Part shown: positions 46,201-58,367 of the stretch, piece by piece
How positions within the stretch are numbered: position 1 is the stretch's first letter
How the letters are laid out: every line of letters begins with the position of its first letter
DNA from: Oscheius onirici
Taxonomy: Eukaryota > Nematoda > Chromadorea > Rhabditida > Rhabditidae
Direction of reading: 5' to 3'
Length of the DNA: 64,000 nt
Assembly: GCA_932521025.1 (NCBI GenBank)
Contig: OW051471.1
Coordinates: 9,548,001 to 9,612,000, forward strand
Translations under genes and position numbers: made by a program
The notes under the pieces: generated by a model
Told to the model about the DNA's origin: nothing
Database searches by the model: none
The model's input: the letters and a program-made list of their open reading frames with translations, nothing else

Positions 46201-49200
46201 AAGTGTCAAAGGTAAACTGTTGAGAGAAGAGACTGTCTAAAGTAATCAGAGGTCCAAAGAGCATACTGGGAAAGAGGCGTAAACATAGAGAGAGAGAGGA
46301 AATTTGAAGCCTGAAGCGGAATAATTCAGTCGAAAACACGAAACTGATGGCCAGCTTAAATAGTCCTTCCAGAATCGATCTTTTGGATCTGGAAGGAGGA
46401 GTTCCCGCGTACCAGGATGTCTCATTGTCTAGAAGAAATATGAGAAGCATAAACATCAACATGTTTGTGCTTGTCTGGAGTCTGGAAAGGTCTGCGCACT
46501 TGTCCGAAAACATTGGCGCTTATATGAGGACAGTTTCACGGAGTAGGGGGTAAGGAGGAATCTCTCGATTTATAAAGTGTGGAGGAAATTGCGTAAGCTT
46601 GATGATGAATGCGGAGATCAGATCACGATGAACAGATCAGACTAATAAGCCAGCTGTAATCCAAGCTGGCTCTTAAAAGTGGAAGGTGATCAGCATCGAC
46701 TTTGAACTCTGATCAGGTGCAACAATACTCTATGAATACCGCTCATACAATTTGTTCTATTGTGATTATTGAAAGAGATGCAACAAGAAGGCATAGGAAA
46801 TGTGTGGGATTGTTGAACCAGGTCCTGGAAAACAGTTCAAGTTTGAACAAGAAGTTATGGAAGCATATGAAAGAGAACGAAGAAATCAGTGAGTTCTGGA
46901 TCTGAAGACTGTCGAACTTTTCAGAAACTCAGTCGAGATTTTTGTAATATCCAGAAAAAAACATAGGTTCCGGAACCAACCCTTGTTTTGTTACATTGAG
47001 ACTACATGGAAACTGCTCAGTCCTTCAAAGAATACTGAATCGAAAGGTCCCAGCTGTCCTAGATCTCAAACAAAGTGAGCTTTGTGAACATTTTCAACGA
47101 ATGTGAGAACGTTACTGAACTTTAGTGCAAAGAGATTTCGAAAGAGACCCTTCTTTGAGTTCAACTGACTCTATTATTCAAGCAAAGCTATACTCTTAGT
47201 CTGCTCAAAGAGAATCGGAGCCTCATCACCAGTCAAAAAGTTGTTGACAGTCTCATCCCGTATTCATAAATGCATCCTACCGGCCAGAAAGAGCACAATG
47301 TGAGGACGAAAATGAGTCCGCAACGAACATGACAACAAGTTATAAATAGAGTCCGAGAGCCCCCTTTGTAAAGGGTCCCAAGCACAACCTTCTGAAAAGA
47401 TCAGGTCCTTTCGAGACTCGTAAACAGATAAAATTGAGTAAGGTCTGAATAAGCTGTCAGCTAAGGATTGAGTCAAGGGCCGACACGGAGTCATTAGAGT
47501 ATGCATCGGTTTGGTCTCTGATCCCCAAAAGGTCTTCCCTCAGACGGGCTGATGTTGCGCGAGCCACGCTCACGTGTTTACGGAAAAAAGGAGCAGGCTG
47601 TCTCGATTCGAAAGGGCAGTCTGGAAGCATCTACGAAATATTTCACAAAGCTGTTCTTGTATGGGCTGTCCAAGAGGATCAAGAGAACGGGGATCAAAAA
47701 GAAAATGATGGCAGCGAGGAATCTGACACCATCAATTATTTAATGACTAGACCTTTCAATGATCAACCAAGAACATCTGATAGATTTCAACATGGTCGCT
47801 AGCTGTAAGGCCAAACAAAAAATGGACTGCGTTGAACAAAAAAAAAAGAAGAAAAATTCAGACTGCCAGGACAGTTGCATATGGGGGCGAAAGGTCGAAA
47901 TTCAAAAGGCTAAATGACTTTCATTGCAGCCTGGAAGGCTATGTAAGAGCTGAACACTCTTGACAATCTCCTTCAAATAAAAAATAAGCCGGTTGAAACT
48001 GACGTTTCATGCGATCCCGGGAAGTAGTGTTTGTCTTGTTTGAGTGCGCGAGGCTTGTGCCTAGGTAAATTTACCTTCTCCCGTTGCCGGGTGAAATGTT
48101 TTTTTGGTCCGCGGAAACGGTAAGAAGGTGGACAGAAGATGATCTCTTTAGAACCAGAAATAAAAGAGTTTTGATGATTTTCTTGGTAGTTTCTTTCCCG
48201 TCAGAGTTTGTTGAAAGAATGAATGCCCGACATGGTTCCAATCCAAGTTTCTTGCAGAACCTTCCTGCCCCGATTTTCCAGCGCGTAATACCATTAGGCG
48301 CTTATAATGACTTCCAATAACTACAACGACTTCCAGAGAAAGTGTAATCTACGTTCTGCCCTTTCTACAACCTTTCCAATTCACAAAGCTTCAACTTCCT
48401 TCTCTCATTCTCGATAAATATACCACCACCAATTAGTCGCAGCTCCTAGCCGACAATTTTCATGAATTATAATCGCCTTCCTCTTACTGACTCCCCCCTC
48501 TCATGACAAACTCGTTGAATATTTCATTCCAGCTGATCCTTGGGTTTCACACTTCCTTCAGAAGATCCTAGTACAACTGTTGTCTCAAATTGGCCGCGAT
48601 TCTCTTTGCACAAGAGATTTTTGACGAAGAAAACAGTGCAGCTATTTTGACCCGCATGCTTGGTGAAAACCACGTCTCTCTCAGTCAATTTGTTGAAACC
48701 CTGTATTTTCCCATTTTCTCATAAAAGGTTGCCACTGATCTTTGGCGCGCTTCCGTCTCAAGTGTCCAGAAGTGGCATCTGCCCTTGATCACTTAAGTCT
48801 GTTTGTACCTTTCTTAGTCTCACGGCCATCAATTTGTAATAACCAGCTTCTGACACGTCTTCTCTCTTTTCGCTCACAAAACTTTTTGTTCTCTCTCGAA
48901 AAAAGATCAAGATCACTTTTTAATCTTTCTCAGTTCACTGCCTCACTGTAGAATCTGATCAAACGGGTTCGTCTGTCCTCTGTGTGTGTCTAAAGATCAC
49001 CACGATCTGTGAAGTGGAAATACGATCTGAAATTGAAGAAAACTGGGATTTAGAGGGAAACGACGTAAGTGTGGGGTCAATTCAGAGCAATCAAAGAAGG
49101 AAATGGGATGTTCCCATAGTCTCTCTCCTTAAATTCAAGTGCTGTTATCTAAACATAGGACAGATAAATTGACCAAACTTTCCTGGTATCACTATTCTTC

Positions 49201-49702
49201 GTAATCTCACTTTCTCATCCCTATTTCTGTTATCTAATGTTCCCAGTTTCGTATTCCACTTCCAATTAGTCTGTCATTAAACAGCTAAACAGGAGCAAAG
49301 TTGTCACGTTTGTTTTTTTAAACACTCACGTCACAGAAAAAAATTTAGTTGGTAGAGATGGACCGGAAAGACCACCGGAAAAATATTATACCTGTTCATT
49401 GTGCGTCATTGTAATCTATGTTTCAAGATACACGATGTACTTGTTTTGATCTTTCGGGGTGTTCAGTCTGTCTGAACAAATCAGTAACCACGTTTTCTTC
49501 ATTTCCACAACCTTCACTCACTTTTTTCCAGTTTTCCCGGTCAAAGTACCGCCTGCCAACTGTTTCCTTTCAGCGGTATTCATACACGGGACCGTCACAC
49601 GCTTAGAGTCTTTTTCCGAGAGAGTCAATCAATGGTCAAACCTCCCTTCATAACTCTCATGTGATTATTCGATCGGCTTAACGCAGAGTCAGTCTGCCGT
49701 GC
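43225..49702. other. Gene-poor stretch, about 6.5 kb
   Basis: No confidently supported gene apart from a low-confidence small secreted peptide at 46206-46462. Open frames at 44485-44883, 45164-45445 and 47264-47506 show no recognisable domains or consistent splice signals. No tRNA or CRISPR-like array is present. Confidence 0.45.
46206..46462 (-). CDS. Candidate small secreted peptide precursor
   Basis: ATG at 46462 opens MLMFMLLIFLLDNETSWYAG, a hydrophobic leader, followed by SRSKRSILEGLFKLAISF with a KR dibasic site. A 72-nt intron (GTGTTTTCG to TTTCCCAG) could join to YALWTSDYFRQSLLSTVYL. A TATAAG box lies 57 bp upstream on the same strand (46519-46524). Size, leader and dibasic site recall secreted peptide precursors, but there is no recognisable peptide family and the unspliced frame is also open, so this could be chance. 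Confidence 0.25.
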
Positions 49703-52110
49703 ATGAACTGCCTGAAACATGTCGATCTACTTTTTGTTAGAGAACCGATAGCCAGGTCAGAGATTAGGGATTCGGGATTGAATCGGGTGTTTTCAGATGG
49801 TTGTGGCAGTACCTCTTTCCCGCCCAATTTACGCTAGGAGTGCTGGGAAACTGCCTAAATCTATGGGTTCTCTCTAGTGACGAGGTCTCAAATATAGCTA
49901 GTGATTTGGTAAGTCCGTTGATTGTTTCTTTTCGATATAAAAGTTAGAGATTTTTCTTCCAGGAGCGCTTTTTTTCTGTTGAACCTGCGTTTGTAAACAA
50001 TTTAACATACTTTTCCCGAAAACCTTCCCCAAACAGGGCATGGCATGCAAAAGTTGTAATGTGCTGAAAAGAGAAAATTTACCGTCTCGTCACCATTGGA
50101 TTCGTATATAGGACCCCGGCTCAATCAGCTTTCGAGCTTCCTCCAACCGCCGTCGGGAAGTGTTGGAAGAAAGTGGGGTACCCATCGACCCTGGTGATTC
50201 GCAGACCATGATCGGGCTAGTAAGACCATAGCGAAGTAGGTCACAAATGGTCTGGCTCAGAAAACAAGAGTAGGGAACTTTACTGCTTTTGGTAAAACCG
50301 CCTGGATCGACTTATTGTCAGGAAAGGCTTCTTCCGGGTCGAGATATCCCACAGGACTCTACATTTCTAGCAGTTCATAAAATTATAAACTTTTCCAGTT
50401 AGCAGCCGTCTCCTTCTGTGATTTAGCCTTCCTTCTTGCCATGGTCCCGCATGCTCTTTCCTCCTTCGAATCTCTGGCCATCAACTACACATTCCGCAGC
50501 TACTACATCAAAACGAGACAGCATATTGTAGCCGTGGCTAACTGGATGAGTGCAGCAGCTATTTGGTAAAGCTTTTTCTTACTTTTCACACATCAATTTC
50601 AGGCTAATCCTAGCGGTGTCAATAGAGCGCTTTTTGATAGTCCGACAGCCTTTGCGATCCAAATTGTACTGGCAACGAGGCAGAATGGTTCTCGTGTTGA
50701 GCTCCATTTTCTTTGTTACAGGTTTGAAGTTTTGTACTTTCCTCAACAAAAAATGTAGGAATCGTCACTCTCTACCATCATTTTGAGTACGACTGTGAAG
50801 TGGCCATTCTGTGCAATGGGACCCAGATTTATGGGAATTGCTACTATGCTGGGGAGATTCATTGGAGGACTTATATGAAGAAAGAACAGGTATGGAGCCA
50901 GAGGAACAGTACAAAATAAAAGTGTTCCAGATAAAACCTAGTGAAAGCAAAATGGCCTATTTGAAAGGCTCTACCATTTTCAATGTGCTCTTTGTCGTCT
51001 TCTTGCCAATTGTCGTGGTCATCATCTTGAACATGCTCATGATTCGAGAGCTGCAGAACTGTAGTAAGGAACTGCTACAACTAGACGCTGCCAGAGAAAG
51101 TCTTGCCAGGAATCAGCAGGTACTTATTAAAAGTAATCAAAAGTTGGAAATCCTTAGAAATCAAGAAAGAGAGTAACAGTGACAGTCATTGCCATTGGAT
51201 TGTGTTTTTCTCTAACGCAGGGACCATCTTCGATCATGGTGATCATGGAGCAGTTCAGATTCAGCTCACATTTTGGACCAGTGTTCTACAATATCTTCAG
51301 ATAAGCAGATTTGTGAAACAGTTCCCCGAAGAGAAAGAGTACCCTGTCTTTCCTCGCTCTCCTAATTCCAAAACTTGACACATATCTTTCCCAGATCTCT
51401 TACAGAAAAGAGCAAAGTTAGAAACATTTCGGCGCTGTCATCACGTCATTTTACAGCTTGGCAACTTCCTGCAAAGTTGCTGACCATATTTTTATTTCAT
51501 AGCATAGGCAAAACGAAAAATTACATCTTTGGCCTGATACTAAACTGAAAATTAGGTGAATTTTGAGAGACTGCTATTCTAGAGTCGAAACATTTCCACT
51601 TGTCTTTTACCGTTATGAACTTGAGCTCGCTTCTAACTAAAAATCGTTGATCTCTTACGCTTCTAATTTCTGAGTTAAGAGTCTGTAACCTCTTTCAAAA
51701 GTTCATAGCCCCAAATTTTGAGCTTAACCATTCTTCTCGTTTTCAGTATCACCAACAGTTTGGTCGTAACGGGTAAGACAATCAACTTTATCCTGTTCTG
51801 TCTGTCCTCTGAACACTTTCGTCGTCGCTGCTTTGTCTTCGTTCTACGGAAGTTCCCGCAGGTTATAACTTCCTAGAACAGTGTTAGTAACAAACAAATT
51901 CAGCTGCAGGGAACGGGACTTTGTCAGCGCTTCGGCGTCACTGTCGACTACAATCGACAGACGTCGCTCGACCAAAGAGGCGCCTCTTTGCGAACTCTGA
52001 GATCAAGAAGAGGCAGTGCGCAGCGGGAAAGCACATTGTTGGCAGAGAGACGAGACCGGGAGCGGTTAAACTCCCATCGGAGTTGTGAGCGGCAGGAATC
52101 TTTAACGTAG
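49703..52110 (+). CDS. Rhodopsin-like peptide receptor (srw/FMRFamide-receptor-like)
   Basis: Nine exons (49703-49755, 49797-49908, 50399-50565, 50603-50721, 50759-50889, 50931-51119, 51170-51300, 51747-51861, 51904-52110) give about 407 aa. TM1 has the GN motif (GVLGNCLNLWVLSS), TM2 has LAAVSFCDLAFLLAMVP, TM3 ends SIERFLIVRQPLRSK (DRY replaced by ERF), and extracellular loop 2 has FEYDCEVAILCNGTQIY. TM6 reads VTVTVIAIGLCFSLTQGPSS, close to the TLTQGPS block of nematode srw/FaRP receptors; TM7 has ITNSLVVTGKTINFILFCLS. The basic C-tail is rich in Arg and Ser. The intron after TM6 (51301-51746) begins AT, not GT. Exon 7's acceptor (CAAGAAAG) is weak. Confidence 0.75.
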
Positions 52111-52804
52111 GGAGCAATAGTTAACAAAACGGAATACATTCGGGTCAATAAATATTTTTGATTTGTTTTGTTCCTGCCGCTCATCAGACTGGTCTCACTT
52201 GAACTGATAGATGAGGATTTGCTATTTTCCCAGAGTAGTTTTTTGTCAGATCTTCTTTCATTTTCTCGTACAGACCTTATAGAACAGCTTCCTCAGAAGA
52301 TTGAGAAGACATCAGACTGTGTCAAACGTTGTGGTAATGAAACCGAGTCAATGAATATGTCAGTTAGGTCGTGAAAGGCAGATATTTACGTTTTTAGGAA
52401 ATAATTCATGTTGCAGAAGAGAGGACCCATTTGGGTGAACTTATACAGGTCATCTTGCGCATTTTTTAATGTGTTTTCCTCCTTTTTGATAGAATGTTGT
52501 TATTCATATTCAAGATTTCTCAGCGCATAACATACAATCGGCTGACAATCTGTCTTCTCAGGGAGCTGCTCATTAGATAATGGTGGATTAGGCATGAAAA
52601 GAATAATGCAAATCACATTTCGTACACAACGGTTGAGATAATCTCAAAATCTTTATCTTTGCTCTAGTCAAAAGAGTCCCATTCTTTCCTTTTCGCCGTC
52701 AATTTTCACAAAATTAGCTCTTCTTCTGGTTAAAGATTTCTTTACTTGTTATCATCATCTAGCCTTTCATAGCCTCTACCTAAGTTTCAGACTCCCGAGT
52801 TTCA
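52111..52804. other. Intergenic upstream of second NHR
   Basis: No coding signal. A TTTCAG ending at about 52789, some 15 bp before the ATG at 52805, is a plausible trans-splice acceptor. Confidence 0.4.
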
Positions 52805-54345
52805 ATGCTCGCCTCTTTATGTGGCGTTTGTGGTGCTGGCAATGCCCGTTTTCACTACGAAGGAATTGTCTGCTCGTAACAGAAAACTTTTGCTTTAAGA
52901 CTGGAAAGATTTAAGATGTTGTAGAGTGTTCTTTCTTAGACAAACAAGACGATTAAAGTTGGCTGCTTGTAAAAACAAACGAAACTGTCGTATGGTACCA
53001 GGTAAAGTAAAAATAACGCGAATACAATATAATAGGAGCCATGAATAACTGTCAAGCTTGTCGCTACTGGAAATGTTTGTCTGTTGGGATGAATCCTAAA
53101 GGTAAAAGACGAAAACTATAGGAATTTAAATGTTTTTAGCGGCTGGTAGATACATTGAGCGAGAAGCGCAGGTCATTGGTCTCATACCGAAAAAAGAACT
53201 TCAACTGTCTATTGTAATCAGAGAATTGTACTAAAATGAATTTTGTTTTTAGAATCGCATCACACACTATTTCTCCTCTGGCTTCAAATTTGTGGCTATT
53301 CTCAAATCATCCGCATCGACTTTGCTCTTTGCACAACAACTAATTAACATGGAGACGTGAGTATAATTTGAACAGATTATCATCAAAATCCAGAGAAATC
53401 CTAAACTCGAGCAGCGCCATTCCTTCCGAGATGTATGCAAATGTCGACTGTTCGCTGGCAGATGTGCTTCTGAACTCGCAAATCTGTTGTCCCCGAGATG
53501 CTGTTGGTTATCTTCTGACCTTTGCATAAATTTCAGCCATATCTGAGCAATTGGAAAGACGAAGAAAGGAAATATAACACACTGAGATATTCTCATTGTC
53601 GAGGTATTGTCAAGTATGTGGATTTCCTGACAGCTCTACCGGACTTTCACTCCATTCAAGGAGCTGACAAGGTACGTTTAGAATTCAGGGTCATTCGAGA
53701 CCTCTTTCAGCTGAAACTAACACAAGAGAAACTCACAAGTGCCCAATATTTAACGACTCTCTACAAAATGTGGAACAAGTCGGTGAATAGTTTTGAGGAA
53801 AGATTGGGGGCGTATCAGTTACCAGAGGAACAGCAGAAAATGTAAGTTTGTGGCTCAATCTTTTTAAAATATATGAAATATAGAGTCAATTCTATCACAG
53901 CCGGTCTCCAAACTTTAGGCAAAAAGATTTGTGGCCTTTTTGATCGACTCTCCCTACGTCACGAAGAACTTATCTTGCTCAAAGTCATTCACATCTTTTC
54001 TGCAGGCAGTTGACTCCAGTTGCTTTAAACATTTTACATTTATAGAAATTGGTTATTCGGAAAGTGGCTTGTCAACAATCCAAGAAGCCAGAACCAAACA
54101 TTTGATCCTTTTGGCCAGCTTGATTCAAGAACTCTTTCCTTTCTTGTCAGAAAGTGAAAGATTGGAACGATTGATCATGTCGTTGGAGATTTTAAGACTA
54201 ACCTCGGTAGATAATTCTTCTTCTGTTCAATATCCTTCAGAATGTGAAGGAGATAGTTCTCTGTGCTTGTCGCAAACTTTTTGCCGTGAACGCGGATCAA
54301 CTGGCAGGTAACTTGACCTACGACTTCTATGTTCGTGAGTATTGA
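52805..54345 (+). CDS. Divergent nuclear hormone receptor
   Basis: Eleven exons (52805-52875, 52916-53001, 53036-53101, 53140-53213, 53253-53356, 53394-53502, 53537-53671, 53711-53841, 53884-54005, 54046-54206, 54241-54345) give about 387 aa. The DNA-binding domain reads CGVCGAGNARFHYEGIVC, then CCRVFFLR, CKNKRNC, NNCQACRYWKCLSVGMNPK, so the zinc ligands are all kept. The P-box is C-S-C-C-R-V-F-F instead of C-x-G-C-K-x-F-F. In the ligand domain, VKYVDFLTALPDF matches the helix 3 signature of the nematode NHR family. Most introns are 34-42 nt. The intron at 54006-54045 has a GC donor (GCAG|GCAGTT). Confidence 0.85.
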
Positions 54346-54463
54346 ATACAAATTTTGGTTCTGTTTTTACTTCTTGGTCAGAATGTGCACAGTTTATACA
54401 AAAACAATGAGAATCTCAATTGCCAATAGAATAAAATTAGATGCAACTCGTAAGTATAGTGAG

Positions 54464-55318
54464 TTAGTCAGAACGGAAAGTTCTGGCGGAACTCAGGCGT
54501 CTAGCCTGAGGAAGAGCAGCGACCTCCTCGTCTTGAGAGAAGCTGGTGGCGGGAGTTAGGCGAGCGCTGGCATCCTGCCAGAAACATGATTTCATGTTTT
54601 CGAAGCGATCATAGCAAGAAAGGTAGGTGAGATCGAGCTGGGTAACGTTGCCGGGTCTTTGGTCGCAGAAAGTTAGACATTTGGCTCCGGCCAAAGTGGT
54701 AGCGACACCATTTCTGACGCAGCAGTCACGATGGTCACGTCCCTGGGCAGCACAGAACTGAATGTCAGCGGCGGCCTGAAAAACTTCTTGGTAAAGTGAG
54801 AATTTGAAAAATTGTAAGCCTTGCTCAAAACATGGGGAAAGTATGTCAGTTTCCAGATAGTTTTTAAACCACACGAGCTTCTGGCTTAAAAGTAGAAAGT
54901 GTTACAAACCTGCATGGGACAGGTGTCCTGCTTGAAGTACATGGCCTGAAGAGCGGCTCTGGAATACGTTCGGTAGCTGCACTTGCTGAGACAAGAGTCC
55001 GGAAGATTTCTTTCCTGACAGCATTCCATGAACTTCTCGTCAGGAGTGCGAGCCTGGCTCTAGAATAACTAATTTTAAAAAGCAGGGGAAATGGAAACTA
55101 ACAGCAGCTCCAGGGACAAGGGACAGTGTCTTTGCAGAACGGGCTCTGGCTCTCATTTTGTAGCAACCGTATCCTCCGCAAGCGTAGCCCCCTCCGCAGC
55201 CTCCACCACAACTGGGAGCTGGCATCGGAGGAGCACAACCGCCTCCACAGACTCCAGAAGCGAAACAGGCAAAAGAAACTGGAACGAGGACGAGAAGAAA
55301 AACGAGTAACGAGTTCAT
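54464..55318 (-). CDS. Secreted DB-module protein with Gly/Cys-rich N-terminus
   Basis: Three exons (55103-55318, 54910-55059, 54464-54775) give about 225 aa. A signal peptide (MNSLLVFLLVLVPVSFA) precedes a Cys/Gly-rich stretch (GVCGGGC, CGGGCGGGYACGGYGC). The remaining cysteines follow the nematode DB module: FMECCQERNLPDSCLSKC, CAAQGRDHRDCCVRNGV, CLTFCDQRPG and LTYLSCYDRFENMKSCF. DB-module proteins are secreted and many are hypodermal or matrix-associated; the exact role is unknown. A TATA box lies about 100 bp upstream. Confidence 0.85.
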
Positions 55319-55417
55319 TGCTGAAAAATAAACAATGAGCGGAAGGAAGTGGGAAAATGGATTTAAAAACCAGTAGCTGGAGGACAGGAAGATAGTAGCT
55401 GACTACTGGACCGAGTT

Positions 55418-55425
55418 CTTTTATA
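55418..55425 (-). promoter_or_regulatory. TATA box of DB-module gene
   Basis: TATAAAAG on the minus strand about 100 bp upstream of the start at 55318. Confidence 0.55.
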
Positions 55426-56413
55426 GAGAGGTGGAGGAGGGCGGTGCGATTGTAATGCGCAATGAGTCAGAGAGAAGAAGAAGAAGTAGAGAAAGCACAG
55501 ACCCGTTGGCAAGGTCGTCTCTCTTGCCTATGACTCAGAGATTCATTGGTCGTCGTACAACTGGGGGAGAGTTTGAAAATGGACATCTGGAGTACCCTGT
55601 ATCAGTAAAATTAAAAAAGTTTTGGAACAAAACTGTTGCTGACAAATGTTAGGCTAGCAGGTAAGTAAGAACATTTTTGGATTATCATTTAGCAGCAGCA
55701 ATTTCCTGACCATTTATTTGGAGATACTCACTCACAAAAGGAGAAGTTCTTTGTAAAGTCTTTCTAGCTCAGACACCATGTTTTATTCTCTCCTTTACCC
55801 CACTTTCAAAAAGATCGAAAAACTGCTGATAGCTTTTTCTAAAGTGATAAAATGTCTGGAAAATTAACTGTGAAGTCCTTGTCGTTTGGACAACTCCAAT
55901 GCCCTCCGCAAGGAAAACTGTTTGAAGTGCCATTCTAATCCTCTTGAAAAGAAGTTGCTGGAGTAATGAATCTTGAATCTGGACCAAGATCTCGGCATTT
56001 AAAATTGACGTCAGCCGTATCTGCCAGCCACATCTTGACCTCCAATCCCGTTTCTTCTAGCCAAACTGTGACCGTTCGGCCTACAACAACAATAAGGACA
56101 AACTGCGTCACAGAGCTATTGTCTCCCGTCTCTTGTCTGAACCATATTCCTCCTTCAAAAAAGCGACATACTTCCTCAATCCGAAAATCGAGGCTTAGCT
56201 GCCTACTCTACCGGCAGGAGCCTCGAGGCGAACCGGTCCAGATCGTGTTGTCTCCAAGGTCGGGACATGCCAACGGCTGCATCGGAACAATGAAAATGTA
56301 TCATAAAATTCCCATTGAACCTATCTGAATGTTTTCTTTTTGAAAAGGGAAAGGCTATTGAGCGAAAGACCGCCGAGAGATCAATCAAACGTCATTTGTT
56401 TTACCGCGACTGC
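55426..56413. other. Intergenic, nothing recognised
   Basis: Open frames at 55966-56328 (plus) and 55769-55987 (minus) have no family signature. This is likely 5' regulatory DNA for the two divergent secreted-protein genes. Confidence 0.4.
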
Positions 56414-56421
56414 TATAAAAG
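56414..56421 (+). promoter_or_regulatory. TATA box of Cys-rich peptide gene
   Basis: TATAAAAG lies only 33 bp upstream of the ATG at 56454, and a TTTCAG at about 56441-56446 lies between them. This compact layout implies a very short leader or SL addition. Confidence 0.6.
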
Positions 56422-56453
56422 GCTCGATCGGCAGAGAGATTTCAGATCGAAAG

Positions 56454-56735
56454 ATGAACTATTTTCTCGGATTCGCCTTCCTTTTTTCGTTGATCGCGCT
56501 ATCCTCAGCCTCTATCACCTGTGCCAATGTCCGATGTGCCGGTCCTTGTGTGGACACCCCGAAAGGACCGAGATGTAGTCCTAGACCGAAAAGAATGTCG
56601 CCACGTGAGTTGGCTTCAAATCTTTAAGCCATGGAACATGTTTCAGCTCACCCCTGTGCTTTTACCACATGCCAAACAGCAACGCAGTGCGTAGTTGTAG
56701 ATGGAAAAGCAAGTTGTGTTCAATATGGAAAATAA
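56454..56735 (+). CDS. Small secreted Cys-rich protein
   Basis: Two exons (56454-56604, 56647-56735) give 79 aa. The signal peptide is FAFLFSLIALSSAS. The mature part has eight cysteines in two similar halves: CANVRCAGPCVDTPKGPRC and CAFTTCQTATQCVVV...C. The C-x4/5-C-x3-4-C spacing repeated twice suggests two small disulfide domains. I do not assign a family; it could be an antimicrobial, inhibitor or matrix peptide. The stop codon overlaps an AATAAA signal (AAAATAAAC at 56729-56737). Confidence 0.8.
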
Positions 56736-57036
56736 ACTTTTTTTGTGAATGCTGAAAGACCCAAAAAGATAAGAATTGACACAATATTCGGACTTACTAT
56801 AGTCGTAAGCTATTCTGCCAAGTTTTCAGACAGAATGCTTGTATTTTTCGAGAATATGTTTCACTTTACGCATAGGAGAAAAGCAAACGAAAATATGTCG
56901 ATTTTTCAGCCAAAAATCGCTTTTTCGCATATTTCTTTTTGAAGTGTCATTTGCAATCGTCATCTCGAAGGCTCGGCTGTGAGTTTTTCGACTTGACTTT
57001 TCAACCACTATCTTAGAGCTCTGGTAGAGGATTGCA

Positions 57037-58334
57037 ATGAGGGAAAATGGACTACATAAATTGGATGCTGAATTAGCTCAGGAACCGAGTACTAGCTGCC
57101 CAGAGCAGAACAACACTTTTCAGGATGGAAATAAAGAGAGCCGACAGCCGCTGAACGTCATCCTTTTAAGCAAGATTCCCTGCAATCTACTGGGCACAAT
57201 CTTCACAAAGGTTAGTATTTTTATTCTTCTTGTGAGGTATAAAAACAAAAAAAAATGTAAAGAAAAGCAGTCCTGAATGAAGTAGAACGACCATTCTTCC
57301 GTCTCTCTTCAAAGAACACCCCTATTTTTCAGTTGAATGCGAGTTCCCTGATAAATATGCTGTCGACGTGATACGCAGTGGCAGAAAACGTGATGAAGAT
57401 GCACCCCAAGCTTTTGCTCAATTCGGCGGTCGTGGTTTATCCAGAATTCACGGCCTACTACTGTCTCAATATCACCTCATTTCCGTACATCACCATTCCG
57501 CTTTCATGGCAGAACAGTGTGGCCCAAATAGCCGCGGGAAAGTTGTGGATGCAGACACGCAACGAATTGCAGCACATCCCTCTCGATCAGTTCTGGTTCG
57601 GGCCTTTCTGAATTTCCAAACTGGAGATCGCCTACAAGGACACCAAAGAGTTCTTCACGACCGGCTTTCTCTATCTGGCCAAGCAGATTGTTTCCAGGAT
57701 GAGAGCCGCAAATTTGGTCAAAGATTTCTACCTCAAAGTCGATAAATATTCATTCGATTTCCCGAATCAGTTGAGTCAGTTCCTCGAATTCCTTCAACCG
57801 TCTCACATCCATTTCGAAGAAGAACAATATTATCCGGAAAAGATTTTGCTGGATTGGAAGGGTGTCGAAGAATTCAGTGTTGGCTCCGGAGTCATGTCAG
57901 TGCCTTCGGAGCGCCTGAAACTGTCCAGGACCATCGTGACTGATATTTACGAGGAAACTCCAGCGTTTATCGCGTTTATTGTCGAGATTGGTTTTGTTAA
58001 ATACTTATTGTTAGAAAAAGGCAGACAGGCAGATTTCAATGGATGTTTTTAGAACTGGCACCAGGGTCAATGCCCAAATATGCAGAGCGTCATCCTTAAG
58101 ACGAAGCATTTTAAATGGAACTTGCGCTTCATCTACACCGATCTGGGGCGCATCTTTGACAGTTACACCGATGTTAACGTTCGCCTCGAGGAGGACGGGC
58201 GAGTTAATTGGCGACTTTCGAACGGATCGAGAACTCTTGTAACAAGCCTCCACGTCGCCTCAAAAGACGTCTGCAGCATCTCGATGTCAGTCGAAGGAAA
58301 GCAGAAAGAGTTCAGAAGTCGGTCTGATAAACCA
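57037..58334 (+). pseudogene. F-box-like/FTH-type protein, copy A, with two in-frame TGA codons
   Basis: Exons 57037-57210, 57333-57980 and 58053-58334 join in phase. The F-box-like segment is LNVILLSKIPCNLLGTIF. The 648-nt second exon is open except for TGA at 57369-57371 and 57609-57611. Downstream sequence matches copy B: CLNITSFPYITIPLS against ELKITDFPVVKIPIS, and LQPSHIHFEEE against IKPTHITFGRG. Copy B has Arg at the residue aligning with the first TGA, consistent with CGA to TGA. The third exon has NWHQGQC and a F-box-associated-like beta region. The last codon is followed by a possible 33-nt intron into copy B. Confidence 0.6.
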
Positions 58335-58367
58335 GTCAACAGTATGTACAAGGAACGAGGAGTCTAG

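Noticed and set aside
57369..57611. Selenocysteine reading of the two TGA codons
   Set aside because: The paralog has Arg at the first position, no SECIS-like hairpin was seen, and F-box-like proteins are not known selenoproteins; point mutation is simpler.
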